DNA of 64,000 nt, from positions 79,071,189 through 79,135,188 of the forward strand of contig OV884009.1 of the NCBI GenBank assembly GCA_930367205.1, read 5' to 3'. Under the pieces are notes generated by a model. That model did no database searches. It was not told the origin of the DNA and worked only from the letters and a program-made list of their open reading frames with translations. Positions 11,394-22,920 of this stretch are shown piece by piece. Position 1 is the stretch's first letter, and each line of letters begins with the position of its first letter. A program made the translations under genes and the position numbers. This DNA is from Acanthosoma haemorrhoidale (Eukaryota > Arthropoda > Insecta > Hemiptera > Acanthosomatidae).

Positions 11394-11476
11394 GGCAGGG
11401 GAGCTTAATTGGTTGAGACCCCGACTTAATATTGGGGAAATCCCGGGTTCGATTCCCGATCACACCAGTTATTTTT
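11394..11476 (+). ncRNA. tRNA-like relic with oligo-T
   Basis: An A-box-like GCTTAATTGGTTGAGAC, a hairpin CCCCGA/TTGGGG with a 7-base loop, and a perfect B box GGTTCGATTCC are in tRNA order. A TTTTTT run at about 11471-11476 could act as a Pol III terminator. The acceptor arms pair poorly, so this is a tRNA pseudogene or SINE head rather than a working tRNA. Confidence 0.5.
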
Positions 11477-13600
11477 TCGTTTGCTGTTAATTATTGATAA
11501 GTTTTTATATTTTAAAATTCGTATAATAATGTTAAACGATTCAAGACTTTCATGTAGATCTGACAATTACAATATACTTATATGTATAAGTTAAGGCCTG
11601 GGCACTGTTGGTACACAGTCTTAATACCAAAACATCGGGATGTAAACATTCCGAGTGTATGTGTATGGGATTAAGAGCTATGAATAAAGCAGTCTTATAC
11701 TATCGTTTGCCCTATTCATTTCTATTACCTCCTTCTCGATCTTTTTACTGTTTTAGCTATCACTATATATATATATTTATTTATTTATTTTATATTTATT
11801 GTTCAAAAATAACAAATATTAGAAGTATTAAACTATTAGTTAAAAATGTGTAATAATTATACATAAATTGATATTTACTTCACTGGTTGACTGGCAAATC
11901 TTTAGTTAGATGAGGGCTAATTTTAATAATATTTAACATGAGGGTAAAACTTCAAAATAAAGGCTATTCGGTCTACAAGTTATTTGTTCGTTAATGTGAT
12001 ACAATTTGAATTTAATTTAGACTTAAGGCATCATCAGAAGATAACTTCATATATTAAACCAGTAAACTAAATGTAACACACAAGTATAACCAAACAAATT
12101 TGTTAAGGAGCAAAAATTATGAGCAGTCACTGAAAAAGGTAAACTTGGGTTATTTATAATAATTAACACAATTGAACCAGCATCGTTTCAATCAAATGCG
12201 GTTCATCGATTACAAATTACCCTCTAACTAATATGTCTTTATTTACACACAATTACGCAATCTAACCTTTATTGAATGTGATTTTAAGAATTCTACCCTT
12301 TCAAAATACAATTATTGACATTTTGAACATTAATTCTGACATTATGTTCACTGGGTGGAGGGGATTATATCTACAATAAATATTTAATTATTTTATGTTT
12401 TCGATAATATTATGATAAAAACTTTTAAAATTTTTAAGAAACTTTTTTAAAAAATAAATAAAAAAACATTAGTTTTTATTATTTATAATAAATTTTATTA
12501 GCTATTATCATCAGCCTAGTTGCTTGGTAGCCCAGCTTTCTTAATTTTACAAGGCAACCATTACTTGCTGATAACTATGTGTTAGCATACCGTATTGCGG
12601 ATTAATTTTCAAAACTATTATTGTTCAGTTTAATATCCCTCAATCATATAAACTTATTTAGTGATTTTTTCGTAAAGAGTCATAAGCCTATATCCCTCTA
12701 CGAGAATAAAAATGAAGACTGTTTTTCCAAGAAATGTCTATAAAACAGTTCACTCACTTCAGAATCATTTGTTTTTTTATCAGAAGCAATTAGTGTTCAA
12801 TCTGCAGTTCTAAATGTTGAGGGGCATAAATGGTCAATCTTAACAAAGTACACTGAGAAGAATGTAATGGCTGAAAATAAAAATCTAATAACCATAAATA
12901 ATCATAGTAAGAGTCGTCAATTGTAAGAGCTAAATGCGTTCCCTTTGACGGGACCTTGAACGGTTCAGGACAGATATTGTGATTTTCTGATTTCGTATGC
13001 GTCCCTTCTCCGTGTAGGCCAGAATGGTAAAGGTCATTGATTTTCAATAAGACATGAAATCAGTAGCCTTTGTTTTCCATAAGTATAATCTGCTTGATAA
13101 AGTTGGAAATGTCACGCGGCTTGATTATTTGCAGATAATGTTAATCTAGTCTATCCTTTAGGGGTTGCAAGGGGTACTAGGGGGGTGCCCCCCCCTTGTA
13201 TATGCTGGCAATATTCTACCTTGAAATAAGTAAAAAAATAAATATACAATTATGAGTTCCCTATCGTATTATTATTGTAAATTGTTGTTTATAAACAATG
13301 TTAGTAAGTTTCAACATTTATTGAACAATAAATACGGTATAAGAACCACATGCAATGATAAACCATATGTGCCTCCATCACGGGCTATGGGAGATCCCCG
13401 TTTTGAGATAACGACCCCAGGTAGAAAAAAAATGTTCACCTAAATGGTGTCAGTTTTACAACACTATCTAGCAAGGCCCAAATGTCTGAAGTCAGTTAAA
13501 GCGTTATATTAAAAAAATGCATAGCTTTATTAAATTATTGGGTCGGTCAAGAACAAGCGTAAGAATGAATTGGTTTTTCGCATCACCTCTTTCTATGGAT
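11477..13600. other. Anonymous AT-rich DNA
   Basis: No gene was recognised. Near 11940-12060 the minus strand carries CTGATGATGCCTTAAG, related to the hammerhead-like motifs at 36.1-36.3 and 61.6 kb. Near 13160-13195 a G-run/C-run hairpin (GGGGGG-TG-CCCCCC) looks like the end of a MITE. Confidence 0.35.
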
Positions 13601-15190
13601 TTGATGGTTTCATTACATATATTCTCGTCCGAGTCTGCCTGTCCTGTGGTCTTCGCGAGTCTCCTCCCTGTTCAATATAAAGAAGGGGGAGGGCCTCATT
13701 AGATATTGCATAATATAGCTACATCCATAAAACGTGAGTGCCTTATTTAATTAGTTGGTATTAACAAAATGTTTATGTTAATTAAAATTCTAGGCGTCTT
13801 GATTAGCTATATACAGTTTTGCTTTGTTTGTTTTTTCAAACTCGCTTAACATCATGCTCAATTAAAACAGTGTTGTTGTTTTTTTAGATCAATTCAGATC
13901 CAGAAACCATAACTGACGTATGAGAAGGGACAGAATCAGAAGTCCGGTGATGAAAAATGATAGAGAAAACCCATACCTGTTTAAAAGTAGAGCCCTCCTC
14001 CCTTCGGGCTCGGCAAACTGAACTTGTCTGAGCTTGAAGATGAAACAGTCGCCCACTGGATTTCCTGAATCGTTTTGTATTCAGGACGATGATTTGTGTA
14101 GGTGTTCGGCACGGTTAGGATAGGTTTCCCTCCCCCCATGTTCCCCCCAAAAGGGAGAACTACCACGCTGTAATCGCGACGATTCGGTCCACGCCAAGTG
14201 ACTGTCTCGTGATTACGTCGAGGTGCGATCGAGGCAGAGCCAAGTCATTGCAAAGTGTTCTTACAAGGACTGCCATCCTTGAAAACTAATTGGTTCCTGA
14301 CATTTTCTGTCACTTGTTGGCTGCTTACGGAAAAATGTCTTAACTAACCTATGTGTCTGGGGCGATGTTCCATAATAATGCAAGGTTATTGGTACCGAAA
14401 AATAGGCCTAAATTCTTTTTTAAAAAAAAAAACCCAGCTCTGAAAGGAACTTAATTTACCAGGTGTTGTTTTCTGGAAGTTGAAGAGTGTACTCTAGTTT
14501 AAACATGCGTAACTAGTTTTCATTGTCGTCTGAAAATCCACCTTCATGGACTTCCAATGTTTCAAGACTAATTTCATTAATCAAATATTAGTAATTTAAA
14601 ATTGTTCTATTGACTTAACTAGTTGGTCTTAGGATCAATTTTTTTTCATTATTTCAAACAGTTTTTTCAATTTTTTTATTGTTATGGCATAAACTTTGTT
14701 CGTATCAATTATTATTTTTTAATATATATAAAATACTTAATGAAGAAATAATACCTGGAGATATCCACAGAACTCCCCGTAAGTTCCTTAAAATCTACTC
14801 GCTATTTTTGACAAAAAAGTAATTAGTTTTATGAAGTAACAGGTCAGTTAAAGTCGGTTTTACAACAAAAAAAAAAATTGTGAGTAGCTAATAAATGTAC
14901 GGAGATCGCCTTGAACGACAACTGAATGACAACTTCGGTCGTTTTCGCGTTTCTGTCGCTAAATACCTAATGAGCTGTGATTTGAAAAATCTTGTAAGTT
15001 GTCTAATACTGTTCCTGTAGAGTTTCTATCAGCGTATCGGAAGCGTTGTGTGTCGTACCTTTAAAATTTCAGATCGATTAAATCACTTTAATAACCACCC
15101 TCGTAGAACATACGGACAGGCAAAAGTTGATTGTTCAAAGTAGAGCCTCTCTCTTATGACTTGGCAGCAATCGCATCCGGAGAAACCTCC
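13601..15190. repeat. Diverged dispersed repeats
   Basis: The stretch holds recognisable blocks of a family seen elsewhere: CTTCGCGAGTC (13652), AAAGTAGAGCCC (13984), AATCGATTAAATCA-like (15070) and AAGTAGAGCCTCTC (15138). It looks like one or more long non-coding interspersed elements, with no protein. Confidence 0.4.
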
Positions 15191-15959
15191 CATACTTGTA
15201 TTCACGGGGGACAGATCTCTATTCCAGTTCTTCTTAAGGCGTCATGGAATGTTATCTGCCATTTCCTGTGTGGGCACTTCGCGTACAAGCCAGTTCAAGT
15301 GACCAGATAATTTGTCAAGGGAAGCGTCAGACAACAATCTCATTACGTCACAGCTTATGTCTCTACTGGTTGCTATGACAGGGTTTCTCTGCGCTGCTCT
15401 AGTACTAATTTTGGATCGAAATCTAATTTTTGTTTGTATAAGTCATGAAATCTGAGCTCGTAATGCCAAAATGAGTTTCTTCTATCATTATGAAAATATT
15501 TCTCCCTAATAGGTGATATGATAATTTTTATATAACTTAATATTCAATTTCTATTTTTTTGACCTTCTATTTATCAATAATTTTGAACCTTCGTGTACAT
15601 CTAGTTAAGATAGGAATTAGGATTGGCGATTATATTACTTGAAATTCAATAAGTGGTTATACGAAGTGTCTAAATTAACAACTCATCAATTTAGAATAAA
15701 AACAGAAGTTACGAAATTGAAGTTCAGCTAGTAATGTGGACGATTAATTGGTGGGCCAAGAACCTCCGAATGCCCGACTACACGTCTAATTTAGAGACTA
15801 AGTACCCAAAGGACTACACGAGGGTTGCACACACTGTCCACTAACATTGAATGTAACAGCAAAGAGTGGTTAAGTACAGATCTGACCACTTTTAAAACCG
15901 ACAACAACCAGTCGCTATATCGGATGAGCACCCAAAGTAATTAATTGCAAGCGGTAGGG
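15191..15959. other. Anonymous DNA upstream of a LINE fragment
   Basis: I see no clear gene. Part of 15735-15850 could be decayed LINE coding sequence, but I cannot support a frame. Confidence 0.3.
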
Positions 15960-16200
15960 TTAATAGTGAAGGGGTGAGTATCTGGACTTCTAAGCACTTA
16001 CATGCACTCAGCCCAAGCAAGCAATAACCTGCTCCCTGTTTGAAAGGCAGACTGTCTCCATTGCGAACTCGGAGAACTGGAGGATTTGGAACATATTCTC
16101 CGTCGGTGTCCAGCTTACTAGCAACTGCGGCAGGACTTCTTGGGGACCGAGCTCTTGCGGCCAATTGACATTAATGAACCTTAAGGGACCCAAATTCGGC
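15960..16200 (+). pseudogene. LINE C-terminal zinc-knuckle fragment (I/R1/Jockey type)
   Basis: One plus-strand frame near 16045-16165 reads CLHCELGELEDLEHILRRCP followed by a short helix-like tail. This is the C-x2-C...H-x4-C knuckle found at the C-terminus of many non-LTR retrotransposon polyproteins. In-frame stops interrupt it before (about 16040) and after (about 16110) the knuckle. The family differs from the LINE at 6.4 kb, whose RT ends without such a knuckle. It is a dead fragment. Confidence 0.65.
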
Positions 16201-19200
16201 ACAGGCTACCGTAAAAGTCAAAATGACCTTATAATTTTTTTACAAAATAATGATTGTTTATTGTAATTTGTGGAATAACTATTATTTTCTCCACTTCTTA
16301 AGACTTTAAGACTAATTAAAGAAATAATGTTGTTATTTGAATTGTGTCCGTAGCTGCATATACTTAACGTAAATAACCCAAACACCATTTGTTTCATGCC
16401 ACTCCCCAACGATTTTTTTTTTGTTAGCCCCCGACATCTGGCGAGGCGAGGAGCCCTTCTCTAACCCAGGCAGCAACCCCACGTTTCATGACTTCACCAT
16501 TTAAATTCCGTCCTTTTCCAGACGGTTTCGGCCCAATTTTCCGTTATTTATTCATTGGTACTTTCTCTGCGGGGAGCTGTCTTCTTTCGCTAGTTTACGG
16601 GCTATTGCCGGCACGCCACCACCAAGAGTCAGTTTGAACTTACGTCACGACAACAAAATTTCACCCCATGCTCTGAACAACATTGTACAGTACGGCAATA
16701 TCTCAAAAGTTAAATTTTTTGTACATAGGATAATTGGAGAGCCCAAACGAAGAGACTACTATCGAACAGCACAAGCTAAAAAAAACACAATAATTTCCGA
16801 AAAATAAAGAATTGGTACCCAACTATAGAAATCGTGGTGTATTTGTTGAAAAGGTGATTTCCAGTAACCAAGATGGTTTAAACAATAAAATGGAGTATTT
16901 TTGAAAAAAAAAAAAAAAGATACGAAGTAGGTTTCACCTGATTACATTTTTCTATATTGTATACTGTAATAAAAATACAGTATGAATGGAAGAGTGACTG
17001 CAATATTGTATATATGGAATGGATAAGATCATTTATCCCAAAAACCCATTGTGGCATTATAAGATCAGATATTTATTTTTTCAAATAAAGAGTTGTTTAA
17101 AAAAAAAATGATAAGTATATTAGAAACATACGCGGAGACCACATAACACCACAACGTTTCTTCACTTTTCACATTCTTTATTTCGTTTATATAATCTTAG
17201 AAAATACAATACAGTTCATTAATGATGTAATTAAAACATTTTTAAATAATGAAACTAAAATGGCTAGGTTACTCTACAATAATCATTCGAAGAGAATTAT
17301 GTTCTTCTTTTTCTTTCCACTTTAAGTTTATGCAATGCTTATCACCATATCTACATTTACAATATATTTTAAAATAGGTTTGCGTGATTTTATTATTTTG
17401 ATGACTAGCAGTATTGGAGTACTTTTAAGGTAGTCGATAAGCAACCAAAGTTGAAACTTGTATCAAGTTACTCAAGTTTGGTTCAAGTTAATCTATCACA
17501 ACCAATAATATTTCTCTCAACTATTTTCGAATTCAACAAAGCATACCAAATTCAATATACAATTTTATTAAAAATTGACTTACACTCACTCTAACTACAC
17601 GTTGATATATGATCTAGTATGGTCATCACTGTATGCTGGCAGGAAATTTGTACTCTCATGTTACAGGCATCTATTGTGTTACAAACCTCGTTTTCTTTTT
17701 CTGTCAGCGTGACGCAAACATCATTCATCTTCTATTCTTGACTATTTTCCTTACTTATTTTTTCTATCTTGTCATCTCACATTATATTTATGTTTGTGAT
17801 ATGTCATCGTTGGCCCTATGGCGTTTAAACTTCATTGTTTTTTTTTTCGAGTTTAAAACTACGAGAAAAGTATTCAAATTGCGTTCACCTTGGCTCAACT
17901 ATCTGGCTTTAATTCGGCATTGACATAAAAACGGCTGGCGACGATATTAAGGCGTATTATCGCACTGCGCAAGTGTCATCAAACCGGGCCAATTTACATG
18001 GGCAATTTAACTGCTATCAGTTTGATTTCAAACACTTAGCTTTGGAAGTAAATAATTAAACACTTTAGCTTAAGCTTTAGAGGCGATTTAAAGCTTGGAC
18101 CATTGCTTACTCCTATGGGGGATTACACTTGATTGCTACCTTGTTGGATTACACTGCCGTACCATTCGGCCATAAACCATTACGAATGTCTACACCCCTT
18201 AATTGGTTATTTCTTAAATGTTAAGCAGTGTCACAAATCTCTAGCATTATTCACTTACAATAATTCTTTCGCTTAAGCCAATGGATTCCACTGACCCGTT
18301 TATCTACTCATGGAGGCAGGTGACAAGTAGATGCCACGTGTTCTATTCACCTCTTTCTAAGACGATATTTATTTTTTTTAATTTCATAGTAGAACTTTCT
18401 AGTGAAAATACATCAGATTTTTTCACGACCGCATTAACTTTAGTAACTCGACTAAGCGGAATGTATTAATTTATATTTCAATTCGTTCCATGATTGAAGT
18501 ATTTGTCACATATTCTTTATTTGCATTGAAATCTCATATACGAATATTTCTTCTGAAGCCTAAAATAATCCTCCCCAAAAGCTTTTCTTCCGAGCCTAAT
18601 CAAAGACCAAGTAGTCGCTTTATAGAGCAAAATTCTGTGGAATTTAAATTTAAAAACAAAATTTTGTCACCTCTAAGTGGTAATATTCTAAAACCTCAAA
18701 GAGGAAGTATTCCAAAACAGCTCCTACTGTGAAATGATGAACATTTTGTGGAATGATAATTATGTGAAGAATTATTCATACAATGCATTATTCCGGATGC
18801 CTCTTTGTTAAATAAAAAACCTGTCTCCAGAACATTCTCGCATTGTAACAAAATGAAGAATATAATGACGTCATTTTTAGGTACATGTTTCGAAATTATC
18901 TTTACAATCACAAACGTCATGCAACAAATTCAACCAGGCGATATTTCATAAATTCATGATTCTACCATTTTTCTAAAGTAAACATTCTAGGCGCAGGAGT
19001 TTCGAAAGCCTCTCCCGTTTCTTCTTGGAAGAAAAGGACAACAATGACAACAGATCTCGAGGTAACTTCCACATTGCTCTCTGAGGATTGTAGTGTGGTA
19101 TAGTGTGTGTGCTTGCTAGGGGATCTGGGATGTTGGGGTTTGTAGGATCATCGTTTCGACTTAGTTGCCATAAGTCGAAATGGAGGGTATTCTTTGTGAC

Positions 19201-19427
19201 ATAAAAATGGAACAAGCTCGGGAGCCACAGTAAACTAAAACAGAACCATAAAAATGTCATTATTCTAAGTGAAATTCCTATTTCTGTTTATTTAGGAATA
19301 TTATTTTCAAAACAAGAGACAGCACTTTCAAAACAAGCGGTGCTCTGTATTTGTTTTGGGTCTTTGACCTCCCATTCTCTAAATATAGGCGGGGTGAGGT
19401 AGTGATTGGATTCTGGCGCAGGAAGAG
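16201..19427. other. Anonymous AT-rich DNA
   Basis: No gene was recognised. A small perfect hairpin lies at 16961-16983 (8-bp arms ATACTGTA/TACAGTAT, 7-base loop). Open frames of 60-96 codons in this stretch are hydrophobic or AT-driven and show no family signature. Confidence 0.4.
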
Positions 19428-19490
19428 ATAAATAGCTTGTCGATAGGAGGTGGGTGTCAGACTTGCATATCCAGGCGGGAGACCGTCCGA
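19428..19490 (+). promoter_or_regulatory. Candidate core promoter (TATA plus initiator)
   Basis: ATAAATA at 19428-19434 lies exactly 31 bases before the A of TCAGAC (A at 19459). That is the spacing between a TATA box and an arthropod initiator. The sequence downstream to about 19530 is GC-rich for this region. I find no long open frame behind it, so the transcript, if real, could be a non-coding first exon or a transposon promoter. Confidence 0.3.
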
Positions 19491-22400
19491 CCAGCTGTCC
19501 TCGATTGCGTCTGTTGTTAGTCGTTCATCATCCTAGTATTTACTTTGGTAGGCTAAATAATCTAGGATTAAAAAAAAAACAACAGGGATACTACGTACTT
19601 AGAGCATAACCACAGATGTTGAAGTGAATAATTTATCATGACACAAGCCAAATATTATGAAATAATTTATTAATTTTTGATCCTTTATAGATATTACATT
19701 AAATATAGTTCTGTGTAGTGAAAGTTAGATGCATGTACATAGATATGTACAAAGATAAGATCAATCTTTCCAATAGACGTGTAAGATAACGAAAATGCGT
19801 ATTCCGATCTAGTATGTTCCTCAAATTAATACCTTTTAATGAAACTATCCTTTAAAAAGTTTATTTTCCCTTTCAACTATACATCAGGATGAAACTACCT
19901 CACTTTCAACACTAATAATGATTTATCATAGAGCTTTTTTTTCGGTAAAACGGTTAACTTGAACCAATTGCATTTTAGAACTTTTAATTCCTCTCGATCC
20001 GTTTCAAAATTTGGAATCAATCATTCAAATGACGTTTCGATATCTTAAAAATAGAGACAATCAGTTGAGCATGATTGTCAAATCCATTGCCTGAACGTAA
20101 ACCTATGTAAAAGTATCATCCTTCGTCTGTATGTATGTTCTATGAAAGTGACTTTGAAATTGATCCATCAGTAAGTTAAATAATCTTTGTAGAGGAGAGC
20201 ATTTTAAGAGAAAAGAAAGAAAAGCTTCATTATGAAGTACAAGCAAAACACTGGTATATACAAATATTACGAGTTGTGTTACTACATACTGGGTGGAGGG
20301 TTTAGGGACGAGTGTCGGCGAACAAGTGGGGACTGTGCTAAAGCTGAGACATATTCATGGAAGTCACGAGGCAGGTATACATTTCTGCTTAACCCCCTTC
20401 TACTTTTAGCATTATATATAATATTAGCATTACAATATTCTTAGCATTATATAACTAGTAGAAATGACTGAAACTCTAGTTCGAGATACCAATCTACTAC
20501 GACTACTAACGGTTTTTTTTTTTTTTGGGGGGGGTTTACTCACTTCAACTGATGCACGATAATACGAACTTGTATATAGCAAGATACTAGGATAGAGAGC
20601 AGCGGGCCAGCAAGTTGATCCTGGGCATGCCACACAGATGTGTGAGGTTCGTTAACAGTAGGTATGTGAGGTCACAAAGCGAACTTAATGTCCTGTAGAC
20701 CTTTTGGAACAGTCTATCTTTTTCATTTAAATTTGTTAATACGTAAGATTTGTTAAAATAAAGCAATTAGTAAAAATGAATAAAATTTGTTTAAAATGAT
20801 ATTTTACCCTAAAAAAAAAAACCAAGCTTTTTCTATTATTTTTATTCTTTGATTCTTTTGGTGGTGAATTTTGGTTCATAATAAAAAAATTTTGGTAGTC
20901 AAAATATAGATATATATTATTATTACCATAATCTTTACTATGATGAAAATGAAGTAAAACACTGTTAGAACCAGAATGGTCATTGGTTGTACAGTTACAT
21001 TATTGATCCACGTTATATTTATAGAAGGGAAATGTATCTTTTACCTAAAAACAAACCCACGCAACGCTGAATTTCAAGGATGCTTTTAAATTTGTAACGC
21101 TTAGCCTTAGCCTTTTCTTATACAGATGCCGATTCGACAGGCATCGATGACATCATCGCTCACTGATATGTGTAACGCGCTTTCGTTGAATTTTCATGAG
21201 ATATTGTCGTTTTACTTTATAAAACAAATTTGTTCGCATATCTAGTTGTCAAAACCAATGGGAGAGGTTCTACTTTCAAACATGCATTGGGAATCGACCA
21301 ATCGATCTGAAGCTATAAAATTTTAGCATAATCAAAAACGCCCCGAATCACGCAGTATATTTTTTGCTCAAGATAGGTTCTCAAGTCACTGCACAGAATT
21401 CATTTTTAGATTTTACATAAAAGTTACGCTTTCCATTGTTAAGAACATATCAAAGACGGAAAAATAAATTGAAAAGATGTTTAATAAAAATTGTTTTGAG
21501 GGATAACAACAAGGGTGATAAAACTGACTTCTAGACGAACCAAGACAAAAGTTAACAAAAACGATTATATTTGGAAACATACTTTAGTTATTCTATGCAG
21601 TCCTCACAGGCTACAATAAAATGGACAAATATGACAATTATATTGTATTTATATAGTATGCATTAATATAATATGTATTTAAATAGGACAATTTTATTGT
21701 AACATATGACACAATTACAACTATTGTTTTTTTGTATTTTTCTTACGGTGTACCAGCATCATTTATATTCTTGTTTAAAAATTGCACATATGTATAACAG
21801 CTACAATAGGTGTTCTTGTTTGATGCTATTGTATTTGTTTGTTAAAAGGCAATTTTCTTGGTGAAGTAAAGTCAGTAAAAATTACAAAAAGAAATTCCCC
21901 ACCGATTTTCATATAAATCATTTATTTCATTAAAAGCAATTAATCTGCGAAATATTGGATGTTTTGGCATATGCGTTATAAATTTGAGATTGGATCATTG
22001 CAAAGACCGATACTGTTGAGCATAAGTCATTTCTCCACGCCCGTTTGAAAGTAAGGGCCTAGGTAACCTTATAAGCCAATAAAACGATAAACACCTTCTA
22101 AAAACTGGCCTCAATCTGGACCAATAACAGGCGTACACTCTCGACTCATTGAGCGCTCTCCCATTACCTCAGCGTACAGTCGAGCTGTGGATGTCCCTTC
22201 TAGGGTACCGCAAGGTAGTCGCCATCACGCCGCGGCATGCTGTGCCATTATCTTCGATCGGTTTGGCACAGAAATCCAACTGTTAGGAAAGTTGTTCTCT
22301 GCTTTAATAAGCACCGGGGTGACTGTGGCATTGCTCTACTGTCCCTGAAAAGCTCTACACAGCCGAGCACGAAGGGAGAGGCTCCGTTTTGTTTAAGTTA

Positions 22401-22539
22401 CTGGGCAATCTTATTTTGTCGGTCTGTATGTATATTATAGGATATACAATAATGAAAATTATTTAATCGATTTGAAACTCTAAAGGTATATTCAATGTGT
22501 AGTCTCTCCCTTCGAGCCTGGGAATAAAAGCTAATTAGC
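19491..22539. other. Anonymous DNA with diverged repeats
   Basis: No gene was recognised. Members of the dispersed GTAGAGCCTCTCCC-type family occur near 21257 (minus) and 22494 (plus). A T/G homopolymer run lies at about 20513-20534. Confidence 0.4.
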
Positions 22540-22920
22540 TAAATGTGGTCCTAATCAAACTGGAAGAACGCTATCCAGCTCCACATATCCCTACAATCCT
22601 CCTCAAAGATTGAAGTGATAATGGGCTGGAGGTCTCCTGTAGTTAACCCGCCATTGGGAGTCCTGGAAACGCCCAGTATTCTCCACTCTTGCCCGGAGCG
22701 TCTGCGGCTGTACTATTACTATCTAGCAGTAATGTGGATGAAGGAGCAACATGGGAATCTCCTGGATCCCTGTTTCCTTCTCATTTGCTTGGGAGGTTAC
22801 GGGAAATTTTAAGGGATTCTGGGCTTTGTACATATGTCTATATTATATAGTATAAATTATATCATTAAGAACAATTACAAATTGCCCTATTAAAGCCGAC
22901 TGTAGTTTCTTCTATTGACT
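22540..22920 (+). mobile_element. LINE 3' end (same superfamily as 6.4-9.6 kb), diverged
   Basis: The string CCCTACAATCCTCCTC and later GGAGTCCTGG, CCGGAGCGTCTGCGGCT and ACAATTACAAATTGCCCTAT occur in the same order as in the LINE copies at 6.8-7.1 kb. This is an older copy of a related LINE 3' UTR. No RT coding sequence is recognisable. Confidence 0.6.

Noticed and set aside
13160..13195. A G-run/C-run hairpin as a terminator
   Set aside because: It is more likely a MITE end or low complexity. There is no transcript unit to terminate.
17633..17923. A hydrophobic 96-codon frame as a membrane protein
   Set aside because: Its composition follows T-rich DNA, and it shows no conserved motif or neighbouring exon.
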